A DNA stretch of 25,620 nucleotides, from the NCBI GenBank assembly GCA_028714275.1, contig JAQTMP010000004.1:1-25620 (forward strand), written 5' to 3'. The stretch's first letter is position 1, and every line of letters starts with the position of its first letter. The translations under genes were made by a program, and so were the position numbers. Below, one piece after another: positions 14,024-22,878 of the stretch. The stretch is from Candidatus Paceibacterota bacterium. Lineage in GTDB: Bacteria > Patescibacteriota > Minisyncoccia > Phycocordibacterales > CAINVO01. The notes beneath the pieces are model-generated. The model was given only the letters and a program-made list of their open reading frames with translations. It made no database searches and had not been told where the DNA came from.

Positions 14024-17000
14024 CTACCCTTGCAACTGTTCTTGATCAAAATGAGCTCGATTTTTCTTTTTCATATCAGCGATCATCTCAAACTTTGGGC
14101 TGCCCTTAAATCCGGTACCCGCTGGGATCAAACGTCCAATGATGACATTCTCCATCAAACCCTGGAGAGTGTCTCCACTCCCGCGAACGGCTGCATTGAT
14201 GAGAATCTTGTTGGTGTGCTGGAACGAAGCCGCTGAGAGGAAGCTGCGACGAGTGAGGGAAACATCTGTGATACCCATCACGATTGGCTCTCCACGAGCC
14301 TCGAGGCCGCCTTCAGCTTTAGCCCGCACATTTTCGTCGACGAGCTCGTGAGCTTCGATGATATCTCCGACTGAGAAGGTTGTATCCCCTACTTCTTTGA
14401 TTTTAACGCGTGAGAACATTTGACGGACAATCACCTCAATATGCTTTCGGGAAACTGCTTCACCCTGGAGCTCATAGAGTTTTTTCACTTCAGAAATGAT
14501 GTACTCCTGAGCACGCTCTCGTCCACAGTACAAGAATACCTCATCAATATCAGCCGAGCCGTCTGTAATGATGTCACCTTTCTTGACGGCATCACCAACT
14601 TTTACTAGCGGTATACGGACATGCGGAATAATATATTCGATTTCACTCTTGCCCCCCTTGCCGGCACGCACACCACTCTTGCTATTTTTACCTGCAGGCT
14701 TAGCTTCCTTCTCATGAAGATCAGGAATAACACGGATAATTTTTTCTTTGCCTACTTCTTTGATTTCTGAGACCATACCGTCTACTCGGTTTACGACTGC
14801 AGGATTTTTTGGCTTGCGTTTTTCAAAGACTTCCTCCACGCGAGGCAAACCTTGAGTGATATCTCCTCCGACAACAGCCACACCTCCGGCATGAAATGTA
14901 CGCATAGTGAGCTGAGTACCCGGCTCGCCAATGGCTTGAGCCGCCACTGTCCCAATAGCCTCGCCTAGATCTATCATAATATTTTTTCCGAGGTCGAGAC
15001 CGTAACACATCTTGCAAACACCGTGATTATTTTTACAGGTCAAAGGAGAACGCACCATCACTTCTGAAATACCTTCTTTTTCTATAGCCCGAGCATCTGG
15101 CTTAGTAAGCAAATGGTTGCGCTTGAAAAGCACTTCCCCATTTTTGGCCAAAACATCCTTAGCCAGGATACGTCCATGGACAGTCTTAACGAGTGACTGC
15201 TCAATACCTGAAGCGGTTTCTTTTTTGATCAAAACGCCTTCTTTGGTGCCACAATCATCAACTGTGATAATAATATTCTGAGCTACCACGAACAGTTTGC
15301 GAGTGAGGTACCCGGCTTTAGCTGTGTTAAGAGCGGTGTCTGTCATACCTTTGCGAGCACCGTGGGTGGTGATGAAATATTCAATTGGAGTCAAACCTTC
15401 CTTGAAGGAAGAAAGGATAGGAAACTCAATAGTTTCTCCGGCTGTATTGGTGATAAGCCCTTTCATACCCACCATTTGAGTGAGGTTACCCAGAGATCCT
15501 CGAGCTCCTGATTGCACCATGTCGTGCACGGATCCGTTTTTGTCTAGATGATTTGGAATTAGTTTTTCTACTTCGTTTTTGGTTGATTGCCAGATTTCGA
15601 TAGTCTTGCGAAGTTTTTCTTCATCAGAAAGAAGGCCGTCATTGTATTGCTCGATGACCTCATCGGCTTTTTTCTGTGACTTAGCAATAACTTCCGCTTT
15701 GCCCTCTGGAATAATCACATCGTCAATACCCCAAGTCGTCCCGGAATATGTGACATATTTAAAACCAAAAGTTTTAAGTTCATCGAGAATGGCAGGTACC
15801 GCATTGACACCGTAGCGAGTGATAAAGTCTTCTACCAAGACGTTCATAGCGGATTTGCTGATCTCTTTATTTATATAAGGATAGTCTTCAGGGAGAATAC
15901 TGTTGAAAAGAAGGCGCCCGACAGTGGTGTCAAAAAGTTTTCCATCAAACTCCTTGTACTTTTCAGTTTCTGGAGCGCGGACTTTGATCTCAGCCCGAAA
16001 GGCCACATGGTCAAAGTTGAAAGCAGCAATGGCTTCTTCTGGACTTCCATAATATTTGCCTTCGCCAAGCTGGCCCTTGACTGTCTTAGTCATCCAATAA
16101 CAGCCGAGGACCACGTCAAGGAGCTTGGCTGTGACCGTAGGCTCGCCGCTACCTGGTTTAAGAATATTTTTATCTGAGGCCATGATTTCTCGAGCCTCCA
16201 TTTGAGCCTCATCAGAGAGAGGGACGTGCACAGCCATCGTGTCTCCGTCGAAGTCAGCGTTGAAAGCACTACAGACAAGTGGGTGCACTTGGATCGCATT
16301 TCCCTCGATCAAGATAGGCATGAAAGCCTGGATAGAAAGTCGGTGCAAAGTTGGCGCACGGTTGAGAAGTACGTATTTGTCTTTAATGACATCTTCAAGA
16401 ATAGCCCACACTTCAGGAATACCATCATCAATCAAGCGAGAAGCACCCCGAATGTTGAAAGCCAATTCCTTTTTCAAAAGACCAGAGATGACAAAAGGAC
16501 GGAAAAGCTCGAGGGCCATGTGTTTTGGCAAACCACACTGGTTGAGTTTGAGCTCAGGACCAACCACGATGACAGATCGTCCGGAATAGTCCACGCGTTT
16601 TCCAAGCAAGTTTTGACGGAAGAGACCGCGTTTACCTTTAAGGCCATCAGCGAGAGACTTGAGAGGACGTCGCTGAGCCTGATTGACGCCAGCAAAGAGG
16701 GCGTTGCCGTGACGGATCGAGTTGTCAATCAAGGCGTCGACAGCTTCCTGCAAGATGCGCTTCTCGTTTCGCAAGATTACATCTGGGGCTTGAATTTCTT
16801 TGAGTTTCTTAAGGCGATTGTTGCGGTTGATGACGCGTCGGTAAAGGTCGTTGACGTCAGAGGTAGCATGACGGCCGCCTTCGAGAGCCACCATAGGACG
16901 GAGGGCTGCAGGAATGACTGGGAGGGCTGTGAGGAACATCCATTCTGGACGGATACCTGAACGAATCATGGATTTGATAAGACTCATACGCTTGACTATT

Positions 17001-17758
17001 TTGTCACGCTCCAAGGCTGAAGCTTTCTGGACTTTTTCTACTAAGTCAGCATAAAGTTTTTTGAGATCAAGACCTTTAAAAATGGTAAAGACGGCCTCAG
17101 CCCCAATTGAAGCTTCAAAAGTTGTACCGTATTTAAGAGAAAACTTATGATACTGAATTTCATCGAGCACGCGGCCTACCTGGATGCTTTCGATATCACT
17201 TTTGGCATTCATCAAAAGCTCAGTAATGGCTTCTTTGGTCTTTTCATCTTGGACGGATTTAACTTTAGATTTGTATTCGCTGTCTAGTTCTTTCAAAAAT
17301 TTAGCCTTTTCTTCATCGTTTACTTTGACGATCAGGTAGCCTGCAAAATAAATAACTTTTTCTAGATCGCCGCTGTTCATACCGAGCACAAGGGCGATAC
17401 GAGATGGCATGTTGCGGAGGAACCAGATGTGGGACACTGGGGTTGAAAGCTCAATGTGACCCATACGTTCGCGTCGGACGATTGAGCGAGTGATTTCCAC
17501 TCCGCATTTTTCACACACGATGCCTTTGTAGCGAATACCTTTGTATTTTCCACAGTAACATTCAAAATCTTTATCTGGTCCGAAAATCTTTTCATCAAAC
17601 AGACCGTTCTTTTCAGAACGCTGGGTACGATAGTTCATCGTTTCAGGCTTTGTGACCTCTCCATATGACCACTCGCGGATCCGCTCCGGTGAGGCAATCT
17701 TCAATACTACTTCATCGAAATCCTTAATTTCTTTTTTGGCGTTTGGTTGTGTAGGCAT
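14024..17758 (-). CDS. rpoC: DNA-directed RNA polymerase subunit beta'
   Basis: Largest catalytic subunit of RNA polymerase, 1244 residues. The N-terminal zinc site 'CYCGKYKGIRYKGIVCEKCG' is near residues 67-86. The catalytic Mg-binding motif 'NADFDGDTMAVHVPL' supplies the three aspartates. Bridge-helix/trigger-loop sequences include 'GARGSLGNLTQMVGMKGLI' and 'MTDTALNTAKAGYLTRKLFVVAQ'. The second zinc site is C-terminal to it ('CGTKEG', 'CKNNHGVCKMCYG'), followed by 'GTVAAQAIGEPGTQLTMRTFH'. Length fits a compact bacterial beta' without large lineage insertions. It begins 6 bp after rpoB, with no Shine-Dalgarno motif in the gap, so re-initiation after rpoB termination is likely. Confidence 0.97.
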   Translation of the reverse strand: MPTQPNAKKEIKDFDEVVLKIASPERIREWSYGEVTKPETMNYRTQRSEKNGLFDEKIFGPDKDFECYCGKYKGIRYKGIVCEKCGVEITRSIVRRERMGHIELSTPVSHIWFLRNMPSRIALVLGMNSGDLEKVIYFAGYLIVKVNDEEKAKFLKELDSEYKSKVKSVQDEKTKEAITELLMNAKSDIESIQVGRVLDEIQYHKFSLKYGTTFEASIGAEAVFTIFKGLDLKKLYADLVEKVQKASALERDKIVKRMSLIKSMIRSGIRPEWMFLTALPVIPAALRPMVALEGGRHATSDVNDLYRRVINRNNRLKKLKEIQAPDVILRNEKRILQEAVDALIDNSIRHGNALFAGVNQAQRRPLKSLADGLKGKRGLFRQNLLGKRVDYSGRSVIVVGPELKLNQCGLPKHMALELFRPFVISGLLKKELAFNIRGASRLIDDGIPEVWAILEDVIKDKYVLLNRAPTLHRLSIQAFMPILIEGNAIQVHPLVCSAFNADFDGDTMAVHVPLSDEAQMEAREIMASDKNILKPGSGEPTVTAKLLDVVLGCYWMTKTVKGQLGEGKYYGSPEEAIAAFNFDHVAFRAEIKVRAPETEKYKEFDGKLFDTTVGRLLFNSILPEDYPYINKEISKSAMNVLVEDFITRYGVNAVPAILDELKTFGFKYVTYSGTTWGIDDVIIPEGKAEVIAKSQKKADEVIEQYNDGLLSDEEKLRKTIEIWQSTKNEVEKLIPNHLDKNGSVHDMVQSGARGSLGNLTQMVGMKGLITNTAGETIEFPILSSFKEGLTPIEYFITTHGARKGMTDTALNTAKAGYLTRKLFVVAQNIIITVDDCGTKEGVLIKKETASGIEQSLVKTVHGRILAKDVLAKNGEVLFKRNHLLTKPDARAIEKEGISEVMVRSPLTCKNNHGVCKMCYGLDLGKNIMIDLGEAIGTVAAQAIGEPGTQLTMRTFHAGGVAVVGGDITQGLPRVEEVFEKRKPKNPAVVNRVDGMVSEIKEVGKEKIIRVIPDLHEKEAKPAGKNSKSGVRAGKGGKSEIEYIIPHVRIPLVKVGDAVKKGDIITDGSADIDEVFLYCGRERAQEYIISEVKKLYELQGEAVSRKHIEVIVRQMFSRVKIKEVGDTTFSVGDIIEAHELVDENVRAKAEGGLEARGEPIVMGITDVSLTRRSFLSAASFQHTNKILINAAVRGSGDTLQGLMENVIIGRLIPAGTGFKGSPKFEMIADMKKKNRAHFDQEQLQG

Positions 17759-17764
17759 ATATTT

Positions 17765-20700
17765 TTAGATTGTTTGATCATCACTGGTAATATCCACTTC
17801 GGAATGATTTTTTTCAAGCTCGACATCAAGAGCAAGACCACGGAGATTATTCAAGAGCACACTAAAGGATGCGGGAGCGTTTGGCTCTTTGATCTCATGC
17901 CCTTTGACGATGGCGTCGAAGGTAGCTGAACGTCCAACAATATCGTCAGACTTGATAGTCAAAACTTCGCGCAAAGTGTGTGCTGCGCCGTGGCCAGACA
18001 AAGCCCAGACTTCCATTTCTCCAAAGCGCTGACCTCCCCCTTGAGCTTTTCCTCCAAGTGGCTGCTGCGTAATGAGAGAGTAAGGTCCGATAGAGCGCAT
18101 GTGGATCTTGTCTTCAACCATGTGGTGAAGTTTCAAAATGTACATGTATCCAACAGCAATATCCTGATCAAACGACTGACCTGTGCGACCGTCAAAAAGT
18201 TTCATCTTGCCGTTTTCATTGAAGCCGGCGAGCTTGAGCTCTTCTTTGATTTCTTTATCAGTTGCTCCGGCAAACGGAGGCACCACGGCTTGATAGTTGA
18301 GGGTGTGAGCAGCGAGACCGAGGTGAAGCTCAAGAATCTGTCCTAGGTTCATACGAGATGGCACCCCAAGCGGAGTCAAAATAACGTCAATAGGCGTACC
18401 GTCTGCCATATAAGGCATATCTTCTACTGGTAAAATACGGGAAATAACACCTTTGTTGCCGTGGCGGCCGGCGAGCTTGTCACCCACCGAGACGCTACGA
18501 AGTTGAGCGATCTCTACGTGAATACGTTTGATGATGCCAGACTCGAGCTTGTCCCCTTTTTCGCGTGAAAAGACTTTGACAGAAATGATGCGTCCGCGCT
18601 TTCCATTTTCAAGACGTTTTGAAGTATCTTTGACGTCACGAGATTTTTCTCCAAAGATAGATCGGAGCAGACGCTCTTCGGGAGTGAGCTGAGTCTCGCC
18701 TTTGGGAGTAATTTTTCCGACAATAATATCTCCAGGATGCACTTCGGCACCGATACGGACAATGCCGTCTTCGTCGAGGTTTTTGAGACGACCTTCACCG
18801 ACATTTGGAATATCATGCGTAGTCACTTCAGGTCCTAGCTTTGTGTCGCGGACATTGACCACAAATTCTTCAATATGAATAGAGGTAAATTTACTTTCTT
18901 TGACAAGTCGCTCAGAAACAATGATGGCGTCTTCGTAGTTGGCACCTGACCAGGCCATGAAAGCCACGAGTGCATTTTGGCCGAGAGCCATCTGGCCACC
19001 ATCAGAAGTAGAGGTGTCAACAAGGACGGCGCCTTTTTTCACTTTTTGTCCAAGGTCAACCACGGGTCGTTGATGGAAAGCCGTAAACTGGTTTGTTCGG
19101 CTAAAGGATACGAGTGGATATTCTGTCTCTTTGCCTTTTTCATTTTTGAAAACAACCTTGCGGGCATCTACGTGAGAAATAGTACCATTTTCGGGCGCCA
19201 CAACGATACGGCCTGTGTCTAGAGCGGCTTTGCCTTCGATACCAGTAGCCACCACTGGAGCCTCAGGAATGATACAAGGTGTCCCCTGTTTCTGCATGTT
19301 GGAACCCATGAGTGCTCGGTTGGCGTCGTCATGGTTGAGGAAAGGAATCATAGAAGTAGCGATAGAAAAGGCTTGGTTGCTGGCTACATCCATGTAGTGG
19401 ACTTGATCTGGAGTGACCATGCCTGGCTTGCCTTTGATGCGTACTTCTACTTGCTCTTCGAGGATTTTACCTTCTTTATCGTATTTGGTAGCAGCATGGG
19501 CAATCGTGAAGCCTTCTTCTTCGAGGGCGTTCATATAAGTGACTTCCTTTGTCACCTTACCCTTTGTCACTTTGACATAAGGAGTTTCAATCATGCCAAA
19601 TTCATTGGTACGAGCATATGTAGAAAGGTGAAGCACGAGACCGATATTTTGACCTTCTGGGGTATGGATAGGACAAAGACGACCATAGTGAGATGGGTGC
19701 ACATCGCGCACCTCGTAGCCGGCACGTTCTCGAGAAAGCCCGCCAGGACCGAGAGCAGAAACCATTCGAAGGTGCTCGAGCTCAGCCAGTACATTTTCCT
19801 GACTCATAAATTGTGAAAGCTGGTTGGTAGTAAAAAATTCTTTGATACGAGCCTGGAGAGGTCTTGGCGAAATAAACTGGACAGGCAAAGTGGCATCCGC
19901 ATCAATAGTAGACATGCGGTTTTGAATATTTCGTTTGATCTGAGTCATACCGACACGGATTTTCTGCTGGATAAGCTCGCCGACATAGCGCACCCGGCGT
20001 GAGCCAAGGTGATCAATATCATCCGCCACGGCTTCTCCATTGCTATTGAGCTCGATAATCTGAGCAACAATAATGACGAGATCGTCTATGGAAAGAGTGC
20101 CTCGAGTCATTTCTTTTTCCTCCATGGATTTGCCGAAGCGCTTGTTGAAACGAAAACGGCCGACACGGGAGAGGTCGTAGCGTTCTTTGCTGAAGATGCC
20201 GTTGATAAATTCTCGAGCGTTTTCAACTGTAGCGAGATCGCCATCGCGAAGACGCTTGTAGATTTCCACGTATGATTCGTCTACAGTTTTGGCATGGTCT
20301 TTGGCGATGGTCGCCTCTATATAACCCTTGGCGTTTGGAATATCTTTGAAAAGATCAATGAGCTCCTTGTCAGTCTTGACTCCGAGGACTCGGAAAAGAG
20401 AGGTGACTGGAAATTTTCGTTTACGGTCAATGCGTACATGGATAGAGGTGTCGGCATCGCTCTCCATTTCTACCCAAGCCCCTCGAGCTGGAATAATTTT
20501 CGCCCCGAAATGCTGCTTGCCCTTGATTTCCTCAGATGTAAAAAAGACCCCAAACGATCGCGCGAGTTGGGGTACAATTGTCCTTTCAATACCGTTAATG
20601 ATGAAGGTGCCGTGGTCAGTCATCAGAGGAAAATCTGCCATGAAGATCTCCTGTTCCTTTGAGCTGGCGAGCATTTTGTTTTTGAGAAGCACTTTGACTT

Positions 20701-20959
20701 TGAGAGGAGCCTCATAGGTCATCTTATTACTCTTGGCAAAAAACTCATCATACTTTGGGGCAGAAAGCTCGAAGCCGGTAAAATCAAGCTCAAACTTTTT
20801 TTCTGAATAATCTTTGATATTAGAAAATTCCGCAAAGACTTCTTTCAGACCTTGTTCGAGGAGCCATTTATATGAGGTGATCTGTCCTTCTACTAAATTG
20901 GGAAGCTCGGCGAGCGGAGCTTTAAACGCTGAGAAATATTTTTGGGGGCGAATAGACAT
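17765..20959 (-). CDS. rpoB: DNA-directed RNA polymerase subunit beta
   Basis: Second catalytic subunit of RNA polymerase, 1064 residues, a compact form. Recognisable blocks are the N-terminal 'MTDHGTFIINGIERTIVPQL', the rifampicin-pocket segment 'LSQFMSQENVLAELEHLRM', 'SALGPGGLSRERAGYEVRD', 'HPSHYGRLCPIHTPEGQNIG', 'GYNALVAFMAW'-like 'ALGQNALVAFMAWSGANYED', and the C-terminal 'AGRHGNKGVISRILPVEDMP' and 'GGKAQGGGQRFGEMEVWAL'. Several pocket residues differ from E. coli (see findings). It is transcribed with rpoC from a strong promoter in front of a leader of about 155 nt. rplJ/rplL, its usual upstream neighbours, are absent; trmD is upstream instead. Confidence 0.97.
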   Translation of the reverse strand: MSIRPQKYFSAFKAPLAELPNLVEGQITSYKWLLEQGLKEVFAEFSNIKDYSEKKFELDFTGFELSAPKYDEFFAKSNKMTYEAPLKVKVLLKNKMLASSKEQEIFMADFPLMTDHGTFIINGIERTIVPQLARSFGVFFTSEEIKGKQHFGAKIIPARGAWVEMESDADTSIHVRIDRKRKFPVTSLFRVLGVKTDKELIDLFKDIPNAKGYIEATIAKDHAKTVDESYVEIYKRLRDGDLATVENAREFINGIFSKERYDLSRVGRFRFNKRFGKSMEEKEMTRGTLSIDDLVIIVAQIIELNSNGEAVADDIDHLGSRRVRYVGELIQQKIRVGMTQIKRNIQNRMSTIDADATLPVQFISPRPLQARIKEFFTTNQLSQFMSQENVLAELEHLRMVSALGPGGLSRERAGYEVRDVHPSHYGRLCPIHTPEGQNIGLVLHLSTYARTNEFGMIETPYVKVTKGKVTKEVTYMNALEEEGFTIAHAATKYDKEGKILEEQVEVRIKGKPGMVTPDQVHYMDVASNQAFSIATSMIPFLNHDDANRALMGSNMQKQGTPCIIPEAPVVATGIEGKAALDTGRIVVAPENGTISHVDARKVVFKNEKGKETEYPLVSFSRTNQFTAFHQRPVVDLGQKVKKGAVLVDTSTSDGGQMALGQNALVAFMAWSGANYEDAIIVSERLVKESKFTSIHIEEFVVNVRDTKLGPEVTTHDIPNVGEGRLKNLDEDGIVRIGAEVHPGDIIVGKITPKGETQLTPEERLLRSIFGEKSRDVKDTSKRLENGKRGRIISVKVFSREKGDKLESGIIKRIHVEIAQLRSVSVGDKLAGRHGNKGVISRILPVEDMPYMADGTPIDVILTPLGVPSRMNLGQILELHLGLAAHTLNYQAVVPPFAGATDKEIKEELKLAGFNENGKMKLFDGRTGQSFDQDIAVGYMYILKLHHMVEDKIHMRSIGPYSLITQQPLGGKAQGGGQRFGEMEVWALSGHGAAHTLREVLTIKSDDIVGRSATFDAIVKGHEIKEPNAPASFSVLLNNLRGLALDVELEKNHSEVDITSDDQTI

Positions 20960-21114
20960 AAAAAGGCGATTATGTTAAAGGGGCGACTTTAATAAATTAA
21001 CCGTCGACTAAGATGATAAATGAGCGATAAAAAAACCGCTCAAATCCACTAAGTTTTTACTGATAACTATCCAAAACATCGCCCGGCCAAAACACAATCA
21101 ATAGAGCGCGTAGG
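20960..21114 (-). promoter_or_regulatory. Untranslated leader of rpoBC mRNA, about 155 nt
   Basis: The leader is defined by the promoter at 21149-21121 and the rpoB ATG at 20959. It contains GAGCG/CGCTC around a U-rich loop (about 21020-21040) and a possible long-range GGGCGA/TCGCCC pairing. A weak CATAAT ends 9 nt before the ATG and might be a second, leaderless start. I see no known riboswitch or ribosomal-protein-binding motif. Confidence 0.4.
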
Positions 21115-21120
21115 AACCCT

Positions 21121-21149
21121 ATAGTAAACCATCTCAAAAATATTGTCAA
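21121..21149 (-). promoter_or_regulatory. Strong rpoBC promoter (TTGACA - 17 bp - TACTAT)
   Basis: Minus strand: perfect -35 TTGACA at 21149-21144, 17-bp spacer, -10 TACTAT at 21126-21121. It lies between the trmD stop and the rpoB leader. Confidence 0.85.
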
Positions 21150-21179
21150 CTTGACTTTGGGGATAGTCTTACCCCTGAC

Positions 21180-21869
21180 TTAGGACCTCCCTTTTGACCT
21201 CTCTTCTCGCCATTTTTGGATTTTTTTGTGGTCACCTGAAAGGAGGACTTTAGGTACCCGGTATTTCTTTTTTTTATAGACCAAAACTTCCGGTCGAGTG
21301 TAGACTTCCGCACTGGCCTCCCTGCCATCTTCGAGCGAATCGAAATTGCCCAGCACTCCCTCAATCTGTCTGGATACAGCATCTAAAATAATGAGCGCTG
21401 GCAGCTCTCCCCCTGTGAGCACAAATGGACCGACACTGATATCAGTCATTGGAAATATTTTTTTGACTCGGGCATCAATGCCTTCATAGCGACCGCATAC
21501 AATCACAATATCAGTATATTTTTTTGCCAAGACAGCCGCGGCAGTGTTGCTAAATTGTTCGCCTGACGGACTAAGGAAAATTATTTTAGCTTTAGATTTT
21601 TTTTTACCGACAGCTTTTTCAATAGCTTTGACTACGGGTAAAGCCTGCATGACCATGCCTGGTCCCCCACCATAGGGTTTATCGTCAATCCGCAAATAAG
21701 GCTTGGCATTTTTTTTCTGAGACGGACTAATGTCGCCTACGGGCACAAAATCCCGCGGGTTGTAAAACTTCACCGAAACTTTTTTTTCACGAATAGCCCG
21801 CGCCACAATAGACTCACCTATATATGAGCTGAAACTTTCGGGAAACAGAGTAATAATATGGAAATGCAT
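21180..21869 (-). CDS. trmD: tRNA (guanine(37)-N1)-methyltransferase TrmD
   Basis: Methylates G37 next to the anticodon to prevent +1 frameshifting, using S-adenosylmethionine. Predicted length is 229 residues. The start 'MHFHIITLFPESF' matches the family's N-terminus exactly when the second of two tandem ATGs (21869) is used, and that ATG lies 6 nt after an extended -10. The knot region is seen in 'DDKPYGGGPGMVM', 'IIFLSPSGEQFSN', 'IVIVCGRYEGIDARV', 'DISVGPFVLTGGELPALIILDAVSRQIEGVLG' and 'YTRPEVL'. Family C-termini contain a helical region, here 'VPKVLLSGDHKKIQKWR'. rimM, normally just upstream, is missing, and a 103-bp inverted-repeat element takes its place. Confidence 0.96.
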   Translation of the reverse strand: MHFHIITLFPESFSSYIGESIVARAIREKKVSVKFYNPRDFVPVGDISPSQKKNAKPYLRIDDKPYGGGPGMVMQALPVVKAIEKAVGKKKSKAKIIFLSPSGEQFSNTAAAVLAKKYTDIVIVCGRYEGIDARVKKIFPMTDISVGPFVLTGGELPALIILDAVSRQIEGVLGNFDSLEDGREASAEVYTRPEVLVYKKKKYRVPKVLLSGDHKKIQKWREERSKGRS

Positions 21870-21875
21870 CATTTA

Positions 21876-21884
21876 TATATAGCA
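21876..21884 (-). promoter_or_regulatory. Extended -10 promoter (TG-C-TATATA) of trmD
   Basis: On the minus strand TGC and TATATA occupy 21884-21876. Six nt separate it from the ATG at 21869. A start here makes trmD independent of the khpA transcript. Confidence 0.55.
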
Positions 21885-21908
21885 TGATTTGAACTCCAAC
21901 AAAATAGC

Positions 21909-22011
21909 CAAAACAAAACCCCTTTCGGGGACCCGCATAAATCTCTGGTGAGATTTTGCTCTGCTCGGAGCCAAGCTCCTGCGCAATGTCCCCTCAAGGG
22001 ATTTTGTTTTG
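21909..22011. repeat. 103-bp element with 24-bp imperfect terminal inverted repeats between khpA and trmD
   Basis: Ends 21909-21932 and 21988-22011 are inverted copies matching at 21 of 24 positions. Each end itself forms a CCCC/GGGG-type hairpin followed by TTTTGTTTTG on the outward strand, so each end reads as an intrinsic terminator. On the minus strand the last hairpin (CCCC-GAAA-GGGG plus TTTTGTTTT) would terminate the rpsP-khpA transcript. The interior adds two hairpins (AAATCTC/GAGATTT and GGAGC/GCTCC). The two ends can also pair with each other, which would disrupt the terminator. Confidence 0.7.
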
Positions 22012-22021
22012 TCTATCTTGC

Positions 22022-22348
22022 TTAAAGTTTTAAATCTGCCATCGATTCATCCAAAGTCTTGGTGACTGATTCCTTCTTCATGCCCCCCGTACTACCTCCA
22101 CCTTCTGGTTCGTTTATTTTGAGGTTGACGCGAGCATTGTTTTTCATACCTACTACTCGGAGAATAGTCCGGATAGCTTTAGCCGTGTTGCCGGCTCGGC
22201 CAATAATCTTGCCCATATCAACAGGATCAACCGTCAAAGTGAGGAGTACCCCCATTTCATCCACGGTACGATTAATTTTTACGGCATTTGGGTTTTCAAC
22301 AAGCGCTTTGATAACGTAGTCCAGGAACTGAGCATCTAATTCGTTCAT
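22022..22348 (-). CDS. khpA: KH-domain RNA-binding protein KhpA (YlqC family)
   Basis: Small RNA-binding protein, probably linked to ribosome assembly or mRNA fate. It has 108 residues. The N-terminal helix 'LDAQFLDYVIKALVENPNAVKI' and the KH nucleic-acid loop 'DMGKIIGRAGNTAKAIRTIL' (GxxG-type IIGRAGNT, about residues 48-55) are clear. A Gly/Lys-rich C-terminal tail of about 30 residues extends beyond the usual 75-80 residue protein. Its place directly after rpsP matches the widespread rpsP-ylqC order. A promoter right after rpsP (22434-22407) and a TAAAAT ending 9 nt before its ATG suggest that it can be made independently. Confidence 0.92.
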   Translation of the reverse strand: MNELDAQFLDYVIKALVENPNAVKINRTVDEMGVLLTLTVDPVDMGKIIGRAGNTAKAIRTILRVVGMKNNARVNLKINEPEGGGSTGGMKKESVTKTLDESMADLKL

Positions 22349-22406
22349 ATCGTGTGTATTTTAAATCTTAAAGGAGATTCGATAAATCTCGCTTGGTAAT
22401 ATAGTA

Positions 22407-22434
22407 AGTATAGCACCCCCAAAAAGAGGGTCAA
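22407..22434 (-). promoter_or_regulatory. Promoter upstream of khpA (TTGACC - 16 bp - TGC-TATACT)
   Basis: Minus strand: -35 TTGACC at 22434-22429, 16-bp spacer ending in TGC, -10 TATACT at 22412-22407. The leader of about 50 nt has a small GAGATT/AATCTC hairpin. A second -10-like TAAAAT lies at 22363-22358. Confidence 0.55.
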
Positions 22435-22439
22435 TAAAT

Positions 22440-22826
22440 CTAGGCAGCTGGGGTTTCTTCTGGGGCTGTCTCTTCTACTTTTTCTTCGGTTTTTGTTTCC
22501 ACTTTTTCTTCTGCCTTCACTTCAGCTTTTGGCTCCTCCTCTTTCTTTGCCACAGTTTTTTTAGGTAAAACGTTTATTTTTTTGCCAGTGATAATCTTTT
22601 GGGAAATAAGTAGATTGTGAACTGTGCCGGAAGCTTGAGCGCCTTTTTCAAGCCAATGCTTGACCCGGTCAGCCTCAAGACTAGTAGCGCCATCTCGGCG
22701 AAAATCGTGTGAACCGAGCACTTCAAGAAAACGGCCGCTTTTTGTGCTGTTTTTTGAATCAGTCAGCACCACGCGAAAGGTAGGCTGGTGTTTTCGTCCT
22801 GTGCGTTGTAATCGTATTTTTAACAT
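22440..22826 (-). CDS. rpsP: Small ribosomal subunit protein bS16 with an acidic tail
   Basis: Structural 30S protein. The conserved part is residues 1 to about 85: 'MLKIRLQRTGRKHQPTFRVVLTDSKN', 'GRFLEVLGSHDF', 'LEADRVKHWLEKGAQASGTVHNLL'. After this come about 40 residues made almost only of Glu, Lys, Ala, Val and Thr ('KAEEKVETKTEEKVEE' and similar), a low-complexity tail seen in other CPR and Bacteroidota S16 proteins. Total length is 128 residues against 80-90 for classic S16. The start is the only ATG near the conserved N-terminus and is 8 nt after a strong -10. It is divergent from RNase R. Confidence 0.96.
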   Translation of the reverse strand: MLKIRLQRTGRKHQPTFRVVLTDSKNSTKSGRFLEVLGSHDFRRDGATSLEADRVKHWLEKGAQASGTVHNLLISQKIITGKKINVLPKKTVAKKEEEPKAEVKAEEKVETKTEEKVEETAPEETPAA

Positions 22827-22834
22827 GTCCCGCC

Positions 22835-22863
22835 ATAGTAGCAGATCAATAGATATTGGTCAA
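22835..22863 (-). promoter_or_regulatory. rpsP promoter (TTGACC - 17 bp - TGC-TACTAT)
   Basis: Minus strand: -35 TTGACC at 22863-22858, -10 TACTAT at 22840-22835 with an extended TGC. The -10 ends 8 nt before the rpsP ATG, so the message is leaderless or nearly so. Confidence 0.75.
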
Positions 22864-22869
22864 CAACCG

Positions 22870-22878
22870 TGCTATAGT
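22870..22878 (+). promoter_or_regulatory. Extended -10 promoter (TG-C-TATAGT) of the RNase R gene
   Basis: TG-C at 22870-22872 and TATAGT at 22873-22878 end 8 nt before the ATG at 22887. No good -35. It begins 7 bp beyond the -35 of the divergent rpsP promoter, so the two probably compete for polymerase. Confidence 0.6.

Noticed and set aside
16202..16960. 252-codon open frame on the plus strand opposite rpoC
   Set aside because: It lies wholly opposite the highly conserved NADFDGD part of rpoC; it is a shadow frame. The same holds for the plus-strand frame at 19331-19816 opposite rpoB.
21870..21900. tRNA T-arm-like sequence (GAGTTCAAATC) on the minus strand upstream of trmD
   Set aside because: The flanking bases do not form a T stem and no anticodon or acceptor stem is present; the bases belong to the trmD promoter region.
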